A stretch of DNA of 55,973 nucleotides, taken from contig JAFZAB010000184.1 of the NCBI GenBank assembly GCA_017548425.1, forward strand, positions 1 to 55,973, in the 5' to 3' direction. Positions 26,723 to 34,240 of the stretch are shown here, in pieces. Source of the stretch: Victivallales bacterium (lineage in GTDB: Bacteria > Verrucomicrobiota > Lentisphaeria > Oligosphaerales > Oligosphaeraceae). The stretch's first letter is position 1, and each line of letters opens with the position of its first letter. A model generated the notes under the pieces. That model was not told where the DNA came from and searched no databases. It saw nothing but the letters and a program-made list of their open reading frames with translations. The position numbers and the translations under genes were made by a program.

Positions 26723-27778
26723 TCAATGTACAGTTCCTTTCTTATAAATGTCCATTTCGCTTAATATTCTATCAGAAATGTAAAGCAAAATATATCTAAT
26801 ATCAAGTTTGCAACAGGGGGTGATTTGTATTTGGTAAGAATGACGGTTTTCTATTTCTTGTGAAATTGTTGCTAGAACGTTTGAATCCTGCATTATCGCT
26901 TTTTCCTTTCCATTTTTCTTTACGATTGTCTTTGGGGAATGAGAATCGTAATAAACAGGATGGGAAAGGAAATCTATTTCGGAAATCATTGTTTCTGAAT
27001 TTGTCAAATCAACAATTTCCGTGCGGGCTGATTCAGTACAAGAATTGAATGCAATGGAATAATTTCTTTCTCCTTTATCAAAAAGGTTCACGTGCGCATG
27101 TAATAAGTAATTTGGCTTAAGAAAGCGTTCCCACCCAAGATATGTGATGGTGCATTCGGTGCTTGCGCCAGTGCCCGTTGCGCAAAAATTGTCTTTTCTT
27201 TTCTGAATAATAACATCACGATTCATTTGGAATGATATCGGTTCCTCAAGATAAACCAAGGCCGCTTCTGGCGAATTCAGCTGGTCGGGAATGTTCTGGC
27301 GAACCCAAAGAAGTCTGGACGTATCATATCCGCGGCGTTTCGCTTCGGTGAGCAAAGTTTCCTTTGTCTTTTTGTCAAGCTGTGGCTTTCGGGAAAGAAT
27401 CCAAAGATAATCCGCGCTTCCGCTTCCGACGAGTGCGGCTGAATATTTTTCGTCTATCATCAAGACGCGGTAGTCGGAGTAGAACGGACCGAAAAACGAC
27501 ACACGCAGAAGGCCCGATGTATCTGTTGTCTTTCCCATGCCTTTTGCCGTCTGAGGCTCACCGTCTTTCATGCCACTGTTAAGGACTTGGATTTTGCCGT
27601 CATCACGTAGAGAATATGAAGCTTTTGATTCTACGACACCGCGTTCGAACCAGTGGTCGAATCTGGCGATTTCATACCAGTCACCGATATAGCGCTCCAA
27701 ATCAAACGACTGGACGACAGAATTGTCCACTTTGGGCGCTTTTTTGAAAAGTGACAGTATTGCAGACCAAATTCCCAT
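26723..27778 (-). CDS. Blc-type lipocalin fused to an unknown C-terminal domain
   Basis: A 351-residue protein. Residues about 20-165 are a bacterial lipocalin (Blc family): DLERYIGDWYEIARFDHWFERG (the GxW fold-closing motif), SKASYSLRDDGKIQVLNSG, and LWILSRKPQLDKKTKETL. Blc proteins normally end there (about 170 residues) and are outer-membrane lipoproteins; here there is no lipobox signal, and about 180 further residues (about 170-351) match nothing I recognise. This tail has several Cys (NFCATGTGASTEC, TPCCKLD) and lower GC than the lipocalin part. AAGGAGG lies 8 bases before the ATG. It stands alone between convergent and same-strand neighbours. Confidence 0.8.
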   Translation of the reverse strand: MGIWSAILSLFKKAPKVDNSVVQSFDLERYIGDWYEIARFDHWFERGVVESKASYSLRDDGKIQVLNSGMKDGEPQTAKGMGKTTDTSGLLRVSFFGPFYSDYRVLMIDEKYSAALVGSGSADYLWILSRKPQLDKKTKETLLTEAKRRGYDTSRLLWVRQNIPDQLNSPEAALVYLEEPISFQMNRDVIIQKRKDNFCATGTGASTECTITYLGWERFLKPNYLLHAHVNLFDKGERNYSIAFNSCTESARTEIVDLTNSETMISEIDFLSHPVYYDSHSPKTIVKKNGKEKAIMQDSNVLATISQEIENRHSYQIQITPCCKLDIRYILLYISDRILSEMDIYKKGTVH

Positions 27779-27977
27779 TTTGTTTCCTCCTTGAAAGAAG
27801 CAGAAAGCACCTTTCCTTTATCAACTTTTTAAATCAAACATAGATTATTTTGAGTAAATATATATATTGATATTCTCTTTGTCAAATGTCACCAAACGTT
27901 CAGAAATAGTAAAATACATACCATTTATTAATACAAGAGATAGTCTTTGAGGACATGCTTTGCCGTCATTTGCAGTG

Positions 27978-27994
27978 TATGCAAATTTTGCATA
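27978..27994. repeat. 17-base perfect palindrome in an AT-rich gap
   Basis: TATGCAAA and TTTGCATA flank a single T in the 286-base gap between the lipocalin gene and the end of the FAD oxidoreductase gene. The gap otherwise shows only AT-rich DNA and no convincing gene. It may be a regulator site. Confidence 0.4.
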
Positions 27995-28064
27995 TACTGA
28001 ATCCCTTCCAATTTACCTTCCTTGAAAATTTTGTTGATATACTGTGTGATTACGGATTGGTCTC

Positions 28065-29306
28065 TTATTTCAGATATTCCGCCAATTGTGATGCATCCAC
28101 GTCGCGAAGTTGGCAATTATGCGAGACCGCCCATGCCGCAGCGGCACCGGCTCCTGCGCCGATGGCCATGCCGATGCACATGACGCGCAATGACGCATGC
28201 GCCTCATGGCTCGCGCTGATGCAACGGCCTGCCATCAGCAGGCCATCCACATGTTTCGGTAGCAGACAGCCGTACGGAATCTGATACGGGCGGCAATGCT
28301 CCGCTTCGCCTTGCTTGGTCGTGTCATGGCCGACGGCCTGGCCGCTGCCGGCGGGGTTGTGGATGTCGATGCAGAATTGTGCGTCAAATACCACGGCGTC
28401 AGGGAATTGCGAACCTTTGATGCAGTCCTCTTTCTCCAGTCTTGCACAGCCTTCGAAACGACGTGTCTCGCGGACGCCGATGCTGCTTGGCATCAATTCC
28501 GCATAGACGTTTTCAAAGCCCGGCAGTTTGCGGCGGAGAAATTCGACGATTTGGAAGGCCTGACGGCGGCCGTCGATTTCCGCATGCGTCAAATCCGACG
28601 GCTCCACGCCATCCACGCCGTTGATCTGCGTCGCGTTCACAATGGCGCGACTCGGCAACGAGCCTGCATATAGTCGCACGACGCCTACCGTCGGCGGCAG
28701 TTCGCCATTATGTTGGGCTTCCGTTACGATGTCCTCCCATGTCTGCCCGCCAACAGTCTTTTTGCGCGCCTCTTCCTCCGAACCGCAGAGGAAACGGCGT
28801 TCGGGATCGATGCCGTTGATGATGTACATGATGCTCATGGGCTGGAGCAGATGGTCGCCTTCACGGCCGCTTTCATAGGGAACGCCGGCCATGTAAGCCA
28901 CGTCGCCGTTGCCAGTTGCGTCGATGACCGCTTGCGCCGTGAACGTCTGTTTTCGACCAGCCGCGTGGACGACCACGCCTTTGACCTGCTGTTCTTCTTT
29001 GATAATATCAACGACGGGAGCATGAAGCAGAATCGTCACGCCAGCCGATGAGAGCAAGTCGTACAACTGCACATCCAATTGTGCAAAATCGACGGTTCGT
29101 CCGCCGATGGCTTTCAGCACTTTTTGAACCACGGAGGAGCGGATTCCGCCGAGAAACGGTCCCACAAGAGCATGCACGGCCATGCCGCCAAGCCGTCCCG
29201 TGCCTTCCAGCAGAAGGACGCGTGCGCCGTTTTCAGCCGCCGCCAACGCGGCTCCCGTTCCGGCAGGACCGCCGCCGACCACAATCACATCGTATGTTGT
29301 TTCCAT
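28065..29306 (-). CDS. FAD-dependent oxidoreductase (FAD_oxidored family), single module
   Basis: A 413-residue flavoprotein with an N-terminal intact dinucleotide fold, VIVVGGGPAGTGAALAAAENG, and EGTGRLGGMAV that binds the FAD ribityl/pyrophosphate region. AQAVIDATGNGDVAYMAG (about residue 135-150) and a C-terminal GCLLPKHVDGLLMAGRCISAS with GAGAAAAWAV complete the FAD_oxidored pattern. No signal peptide, so cytoplasmic, unlike the two large double-module relatives in this window. AAAGGAA lies 6 bases before the ATG. Such proteins are often found next to sugar-degradation genes in Planctomycetes and Lentisphaerae, with unknown substrates. It stands alone here. Confidence 0.88.
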   Translation of the reverse strand: METTYDVIVVGGGPAGTGAALAAAENGARVLLLEGTGRLGGMAVHALVGPFLGGIRSSVVQKVLKAIGGRTVDFAQLDVQLYDLLSSAGVTILLHAPVVDIIKEEQQVKGVVVHAAGRKQTFTAQAVIDATGNGDVAYMAGVPYESGREGDHLLQPMSIMYIINGIDPERRFLCGSEEEARKKTVGGQTWEDIVTEAQHNGELPPTVGVVRLYAGSLPSRAIVNATQINGVDGVEPSDLTHAEIDGRRQAFQIVEFLRRKLPGFENVYAELMPSSIGVRETRRFEGCARLEKEDCIKGSQFPDAVVFDAQFCIDIHNPAGSGQAVGHDTTKQGEAEHCRPYQIPYGCLLPKHVDGLLMAGRCISASHEAHASLRVMCIGMAIGAGAGAAAAWAVSHNCQLRDVDASQLAEYLK

Positions 29307-29415
29307 GATATTCCTTTTGGGACTGATTATTCAACATAAAGAGGTATATTGTATAAAGAAATAAAATGTAATGATATTAATTCTATTTGACAAGCCCCTC
29401 AATTTTTGTTTCTTG

Positions 29416-30330
29416 TCATTGCCAGCCTTGGGTGGGAAGCCAGCGGGAAAATGTCTTATCAGAAGGCAAGAGGACAGGTATCAAAAATTGTGCAATGCGT
29501 GATATGACGAGCGCAAAGTCCGCTGGGGCTCTCACTGATGAAGATTTACGGAGAAAAGCTTTCCACTGTATTTGCTTCATTGAATCGGAAGCAAAGTCGG
29601 ATGTCAGGGCTATTGGTATCTCTTCTGGTATGGCGGTATGGCGGCGTTCAAATGTCTTGTTTATTGCCAATACAAGTGTTGGATAATCATGTTCAAACAG
29701 TTCTGACAAGAGCCAAATATCATAGAAATCTTTCATGCGGCTGTTAATCAAGCCTCTTGACACCATTGCTTCTGTTTTTTCAGCGATAGCTGTCGCCATT
29801 GGATATGCTTTGAGAACAGGGGCAGGTCCACCAAGAAGCGTAGGATATTCCACGATTTCAGGAGCTGGAGTGATGGCATCGCCAATCCCGATGTCAAATT
29901 GCAGTGTAACCCGTGCTCTACCAAGATATGACGTGAGTATAATTCGTGTGCCGCCGTATTCCGTATCCTCTCTAATAGGTGATATTTCAATCGTGCTGGA
30001 ATCAAATACCATGCCGTCTTCTGGAACTCCTGTTCTATTACAAGCTTGAGAGAATACATCTTGAAGATGTTCTGATGTGGCATCACCATAGCAGAGCAAA
30101 TCTGAATCAACTGTCGGGCGGTAGTCACATCCCTTTTGCCAAATGATAAAAAGATTGCCACCTTTGAGTACGAATTGCTTGCCATTGGGCGAAACGCTGA
30201 GCCGATATAGAAAACGTTCCGTAGCATAACGTATCAAAATGAAACGATAGTCAATGTGCCTTGCAGCAACGATATTTTTCAGCTTGGCCTCTACAGAATG
30301 GGCAAGATTTGTTGGATTGCGGTTACTCAT
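29416..30330 (-). CDS. abiEii: AbiEii-type nucleotidyltransferase toxin (type IV toxin-antitoxin)
   Basis: A 304-residue protein of the AbiEii/AbiGii toxin family (DUF1814 nucleotidyltransferases). The catalytic block is clear: LKGGNLFIIW (residues 55-64), then TVDSD with D75 and D77, the metal-binding pair of the polymerase-beta-like fold. The C-terminal RGLINSRMKDFYDIWLLSE carries the conserved K-D-x-x-D motif. Known relatives stop growth, probably by modifying tRNA or other nucleotides, during phage infection or loss of the cassette. The ATG overlaps the antitoxin gene's TAA by one base (TAATG), so translation is coupled. Confidence 0.9.
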   Translation of the reverse strand: MSNRNPTNLAHSVEAKLKNIVAARHIDYRFILIRYATERFLYRLSVSPNGKQFVLKGGNLFIIWQKGCDYRPTVDSDLLCYGDATSEHLQDVFSQACNRTGVPEDGMVFDSSTIEISPIREDTEYGGTRIILTSYLGRARVTLQFDIGIGDAITPAPEIVEYPTLLGGPAPVLKAYPMATAIAEKTEAMVSRGLINSRMKDFYDIWLLSELFEHDYPTLVLAINKTFERRHTAIPEEIPIALTSDFASDSMKQIQWKAFLRKSSSVRAPADFALVISRIAQFLIPVLLPSDKTFSRWLPTQGWQ

Positions 30331-30932
30331 TAGAGGAGCATCTCCATATATGGACGCATGATTTTCGAGACACGACAGACGGTGGTAGCCGCGATGAGTT
30401 CATCAACAGTGAAAAGCTTCTTTCTCCATCCTTCCGTCAGGGCTTCAATAGCGATGTCTTGCCCGATTTTATTGCGGAATTTGAAACAATCGGCAACCGT
30501 TTTGGCAGGAGAATAGACTTTCACCTTGATGCCTTCTATCCAATGCTCTTCAATTCCGTATTGAAAAGCCTCTTTTCCTATCGTAAAGAATCTTATCGTC
30601 GTTCCTGCATTTCGACGGGGAATCCAGGCATGGGCTTGAATCGCCAGATGAAGTTCTTGCGGCAGTTGTGTCGTGAAATTGTGGAAACGAAGCGCGGAGA
30701 GAAGACAGACAACAGTTGAAGGCATCGCCAGAGCAGCCATCAGGAGAGACAGATTTTCTGTCACATTGGCATGAGAGGGCAGATAGATGCCGCGTCCAAT
30801 ATGCTCAATTACTCCTTTGGCAGTAAGTTCAACAAGAATCTGAGACGGAACTCCTGTTTTACATACCTCTGAAGCGCTGAAGGGACGGTTGCCTTCAAGC
30901 CATTGTTTCATTTTTTCATGATAGGTGACCAT
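30330..30932 (-). CDS. abiEi: AbiEi-type antitoxin and autorepressor
   Basis: A 200-residue AbiEi-family protein with an N-terminal winged-helix region (FSASEVCKTGVPSQILVELTAKGVIEHIGRGIY, the typical promoter-binding part) and a C-terminal domain (YSPAKTVADCFKFRNKIGQDIAIEALTEGWR, near-universal in the family). In type IV systems the antitoxin does not bind the toxin but neutralises its effect and represses the operon by binding inverted repeats at the promoter. A matching inverted repeat lies 10 bases upstream of the ATG here (30942-30985). It is the first gene of the pair. GC is lower than in neighbours, consistent with horizontal acquisition. Confidence 0.9.
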   Translation of the reverse strand: MVTYHEKMKQWLEGNRPFSASEVCKTGVPSQILVELTAKGVIEHIGRGIYLPSHANVTENLSLLMAALAMPSTVVCLLSALRFHNFTTQLPQELHLAIQAHAWIPRRNAGTTIRFFTIGKEAFQYGIEEHWIEGIKVKVYSPAKTVADCFKFRNKIGQDIAIEALTEGWRKKLFTVDELIAATTVCRVSKIMRPYMEMLL

Positions 30933-30941
30933 ATGAATCCT

Positions 30942-30985
30942 TTGTAAAACCTAGTTAAATATAAATAAATAACTAGTATTTACAA
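30942..30985 (-). promoter_or_regulatory. Inverted repeat, probable AbiEi operator
   Basis: Two 16-base arms (30942-30957 and 30970-30985) match as inverted repeats at 14 of 16 positions, with a 12-base AT-only spacer. They lie immediately upstream of the antitoxin start, where AbiEi homologues bind inverted repeats to repress their own promoter. Confidence 0.65.
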
Positions 30986-31001
30986 GAAATATTTTGGTGA
31001 A

Positions 31002-31060
31002 AATAATCAAGTGTGTTGATTATTGCTTCAAATATAAGGCATTTGAAGCAATAATCAACA
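31002..31060. repeat. Nested palindromes with a perfect 20-bp stem
   Basis: Bases 31014-31033 are perfectly complementary to 31041-31060 with a 7-base loop (ATAAGGC). AATAATCAA at 31002-31010 can alternatively pair with TTGATTATT at 31016-31024, so three copies of the same 9-mer compete. It lies between the abiE operator and the end of the membrane protein gene. There is no clear U-tract, so a plain terminator is not certain. Confidence 0.75.
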
Positions 31061-31189
31061 TAAAATCATAAAAATATATATGTAAAGATTAATTATTCAA
31101 TAAGAGAAAGTATTTTATAAAGAAAATATCATTACTTTTGAAGATGATTCAAATGATTTCATTTCAGATACTTGACGGGATTGCTTATG

Positions 31190-33154
31190 TCATTTGTCAT
31201 GCAACCAATAGGTTCTGTCGTCCTCTTGCTTGAAGGTATTGGATAAACCGCCATCATCCTGACCATTCAAACCGACAGTCCAGATTCTGATGCCGTGGAT
31301 TGTCTGTTGCGGCGGTTCGTCTTCGTAAGACGGATTGCGGTACACATGGACGTTGGCATGGTATTCCACTTCGCCGCATTGGTATTTCAGCGGCTGGCCG
31401 TCGTTGAACGGATCTTCCAACAGCGTAAGTTCTTGAGGGAAAGAGCCATGCTGACGTCTGTACAGTTCCGCGGCAATCAAGCCACGCACAATTCGGTATT
31501 CGGCTGTGATTGACTTGTATTTCTTATTGCCAATTTCCATGGACGGTTGCAACATGCCGGCGAACAGCCCCTGCGCACGGCTTTGCTCATAACCATGTTC
31601 GATGCCTGTTCGATGCAATTTCGCCAATCCTTTGGTCTCCATGACGATAAAGAACAACGTCTGCGGAACCAGCCAGTTCAGCAAACTGTAATTGGTTGGC
31701 TTGAACATAACACCACCATTACTGATGGCTTTTCCCTTCCACGTCATCTGGAAGAGATTGACGCCGCAGACGGCTTCTCCGTAATTTCCGTTCCATTGCA
31801 CCATCCCGACGACCTTTTCACGTGATTCGAGCCATTTATCCAATTGGCGCAGCCATTCGTCGCTTGGCTGCGCAGAGTCAATGATATGGGCCAAGGCATC
31901 CAGTTGAAAGGCTTCACAGGCAACCCAGACCAAACCGCCAATCATAAAGATGTCATGCTCGTAATAATCGCTGGCGTTCCGCATGCGCGACAATGCCGCT
32001 TCGACTTCATGGAAATCCTTAGAGTCCAAGGCTATGCGGATGCGTGATCTTTCATATCGGCATAGCATACGACCAAATTTCAGGTCCGTTATCGTGATGT
32101 TGACCACGGGTTTTGCATCTGAAAACTCGCGGGCGGCTGGAGGCAACGGCTGCTCGAACAACGCCTCCCATGCCTTGGTTTCAGGCCTGTCCAGAAAATC
32201 CGTCTTCCATCGGTCGATGATTTCCTGTGAAATGGATTCATCGAAGGGATGGTTGGCCATGGTACTATAGACTGTATTCCAAGATATTTCTTTTTTGGCT
32301 TCCGCGTCATCCGATGGTTCCGTTTCAGAGTCGTCGTCATCCATGGTTTGATCCGTGTCATCTTGATTCAAAATGTCGCCAGGCTCGGTTTCCTCAATCT
32401 TCTTCCAGAAATCCGCATCTGGTTGCTGTCCATGGAAATAGATCTCTCCAAGTGCTTCAGGCGTGACGGGACGGCCAAGCGTCTTCTCCAATTCCGCCAC
32501 CGCCTTGCGGCTAGAATAAACAGCATACAAGCCCATGCTCCACGAGAGAAGATAAATGCCGATGAAAAGCACCCACTGTGCTTTCACGCCTTTTGTCCAT
32601 AGTTGGGAATAAGGCACTTGTCCGATGCCCGCGATTGTCTTGCCCAGACTGATGTAACCGGCCGCCAGCAAAACGACAACCAACACAATGGCAATGATAA
32701 TGTTGTTGCCGGAGACCAGTGCGTTGAGGAGGCGGTTGTCCGACGATACCGTGAGAAGTTGCAATCCGTCCATGGCGGAGCCGGAATATGCCAGTAAGAC
32801 AGATGTCGATTTGAATACAAGCCATTTGTACAAATAGATTCCTGCCGCAAGCAGCACCACGCCTTGGATCAGCATGCCCCACGGGAGCCTTTTGAGAAGT
32901 CCATGCTGGTTGACGATAAGGACGCGGAGCAAAAGGACGACGCCGTAAGTTAGTATCAGCAAAGCAAATAGGCTAATCAATGCTAGCAGAGACAAGGCGG
33001 CATCCTTGTGCCGCGTGATGAAAAACATCGGATAGATCAGCAGATACATCAATGTCAGCCAAATCCACGGCACGAGAAAGAACAACGTCAGGCCGAAATG
33101 CGCGCCTTGGGCGGATTCATCCCAGAAGAACATCCTGCGGAGCAATTGTTTCAT
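31190..33154 (-). CDS. Large membrane protein of unknown function
   Basis: A 654-residue protein not assigned to a family. The N-terminal about 215 residues hold roughly five membrane segments (near 22-45, 50-78, 92-112, 148-170, 192-214). A charged linker follows, with an acidic run (DDTDQTMDDDDSETEPSDD, about 275-293). The C-terminal about 350 residues appear soluble and helical and end in AELYRRQHGSFPQELTLL, then GLNGQDDGG, a pattern common in Planctomycetes and Lentisphaerae proteins and reminiscent of pseudopilin-type C-termini. CAGGAGG lies before the ATG. It is not in a clear operon. A structural or enzymatic role in the cell envelope is possible, but nothing in the sequence proves it. 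Confidence 0.75.
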   Translation of the reverse strand: MKQLLRRMFFWDESAQGAHFGLTLFFLVPWIWLTLMYLLIYPMFFITRHKDAALSLLALISLFALLILTYGVVLLLRVLIVNQHGLLKRLPWGMLIQGVVLLAAGIYLYKWLVFKSTSVLLAYSGSAMDGLQLLTVSSDNRLLNALVSGNNIIIAIVLVVVLLAAGYISLGKTIAGIGQVPYSQLWTKGVKAQWVLFIGIYLLSWSMGLYAVYSSRKAVAELEKTLGRPVTPEALGEIYFHGQQPDADFWKKIEETEPGDILNQDDTDQTMDDDDSETEPSDDAEAKKEISWNTVYSTMANHPFDESISQEIIDRWKTDFLDRPETKAWEALFEQPLPPAAREFSDAKPVVNITITDLKFGRMLCRYERSRIRIALDSKDFHEVEAALSRMRNASDYYEHDIFMIGGLVWVACEAFQLDALAHIIDSAQPSDEWLRQLDKWLESREKVVGMVQWNGNYGEAVCGVNLFQMTWKGKAISNGGVMFKPTNYSLLNWLVPQTLFFIVMETKGLAKLHRTGIEHGYEQSRAQGLFAGMLQPSMEIGNKKYKSITAEYRIVRGLIAAELYRRQHGSFPQELTLLEDPFNDGQPLKYQCGEVEYHANVHVYRNPSYEDEPPQQTIHGIRIWTVGLNGQDDGGLSNTFKQEDDRTYWLHDK

Positions 33155-33307
33155 AGTGGCCTCCTGTTGTCGTTATTAAAAAAGTAATTAGGGGGGCGGT
33201 TCTTGCCAGTTGGTGGCATGATTGGTCAAACAATTGTTACAATAATACGCCGAAGAAATCTGTCAAATCTATAACGTGTTTTTTTTCAGTATGTTGTGAA
33301 GATTGCG

Positions 33308-33325
33308 ACGGCGGGGCACCGCCGT
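33308..33325. repeat. GC-rich hairpin at a gene end
   Basis: ACGGCGG and CCGCCGT form a perfect 7-bp stem with loop GGCA directly at the stop codon of the GDPD-like gene. There is no T-tract, so it looks REP-like rather than a standard terminator. Confidence 0.5.
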
Positions 33326-34182
33326 TACACCATTTCCGCGATCACGGAGTTTGTCACATCACGTGTGCACATCTGGAAGCCTGTGATGCCCTGCGCGATA
33401 TGGGCGGCGCATTCTGGCGCTTTGGAGACGCCCCATGTCCAGATGCGGATGCCTTTCGAGGCGGCATATTGATGCTTTTCTGGCGTGACGGTTTCCAACT
33501 GATGATTGTTGAGACAGATGATCTTATAGCCGTCGGCGGCGGATGAGTCGATGAGTTCCGTCGTCAGTTGGACATCGGGATATTTTGTGTTGCAATAGAC
33601 CAGGCCGGGCAGGAGCGACGAGACGCAGTCCACCGCCTCTTTGACACCTGTGTAGAGGTTGATGATGGTCCGATGCTCCATCTTGTGGGCGCGGATGAGT
33701 TCGACCATCTTCCGGGCGACTTCCGTACGCCATGGCTCGGCGCGGAGCGTCAGATAGGCGGCGACATCGTATTGTTCGCAGAGGGCGAGCATGGTGTCGA
33801 GCGTGCATGGATGAAGATATTGGCCTTCGAACGGATGCTCGAATTCCAAGTCGCGGATTTTGCTGAAAGGCATCTCATGGATGGGCGTGAAATTGTCTTT
33901 GTTGAAGGTGGCGATTCTGCCGTCTTGCGTGAACGTGTAGCCCGCGTCGTGGCAGAGGACGATGACACCGTCGCTGCTGAGCCGCATGTCCGCCTTGAAT
34001 CCGTCGAAGCCTTCTTCGATGCCTTTGCGGAAATGCATTTCCGTATTGCCCGCAAGGAAGCCCTGTCCGTGGAAGTTGCTGAGCACGGAGTATTCGATGT
34101 TCATGATTTTGCGTTCGAACGGGTTGTCGAAATAGTATTTAAAGGCTTTGTCAGCTGGAGAAAATATTGATGATTCGTTCAT
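33325..34182 (-). CDS. Glycerophosphodiester phosphodiesterase-like protein with altered active site
   Basis: A 285-residue TIM-barrel protein of the GDPD superfamily, recognisable by FHGQGFLAGNTEMHFRKG, GFDGFKADMRLSSDGVIVLCHD and the C-terminal AASKGIRIWTWGVS. GDPDs cut glycerophosphodiesters using two histidines and a calcium ion held by an E-x-D pair and a further Glu. Here the first His (HG instead of HRG) and the HD histidine remain, but the E-x-D pair reads KAD, and the later Glu position (AYLTLRAE) also differs. It may therefore bind a different ligand or be inactive. AAGGAAA lies 6 bases before the ATG. No signal peptide. The GH172 gene follows upstream on the same strand, 58 bases away. 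Confidence 0.75.
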   Translation of the reverse strand: MNESSIFSPADKAFKYYFDNPFERKIMNIEYSVLSNFHGQGFLAGNTEMHFRKGIEEGFDGFKADMRLSSDGVIVLCHDAGYTFTQDGRIATFNKDNFTPIHEMPFSKIRDLEFEHPFEGQYLHPCTLDTMLALCEQYDVAAYLTLRAEPWRTEVARKMVELIRAHKMEHRTIINLYTGVKEAVDCVSSLLPGLVYCNTKYPDVQLTTELIDSSAADGYKIICLNNHQLETVTPEKHQYAASKGIRIWTWGVSKAPECAAHIAQGITGFQMCTRDVTNSVIAEMV

Positions 34183-34240
34183 AATTGTTTCCTTGTTGTT
34201 ATAAGTCTTTCAACTGTCTCCCATCATTTTTTGTAAAATA

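Noticed and set aside
27928..28116. A 62-codon minus-strand frame in the gap after the FAD oxidoreductase
   Set aside because: It overlaps the end of a well-supported gene, has no ribosome site and no recognisable family; only its lysine-rich middle looked protein-like.
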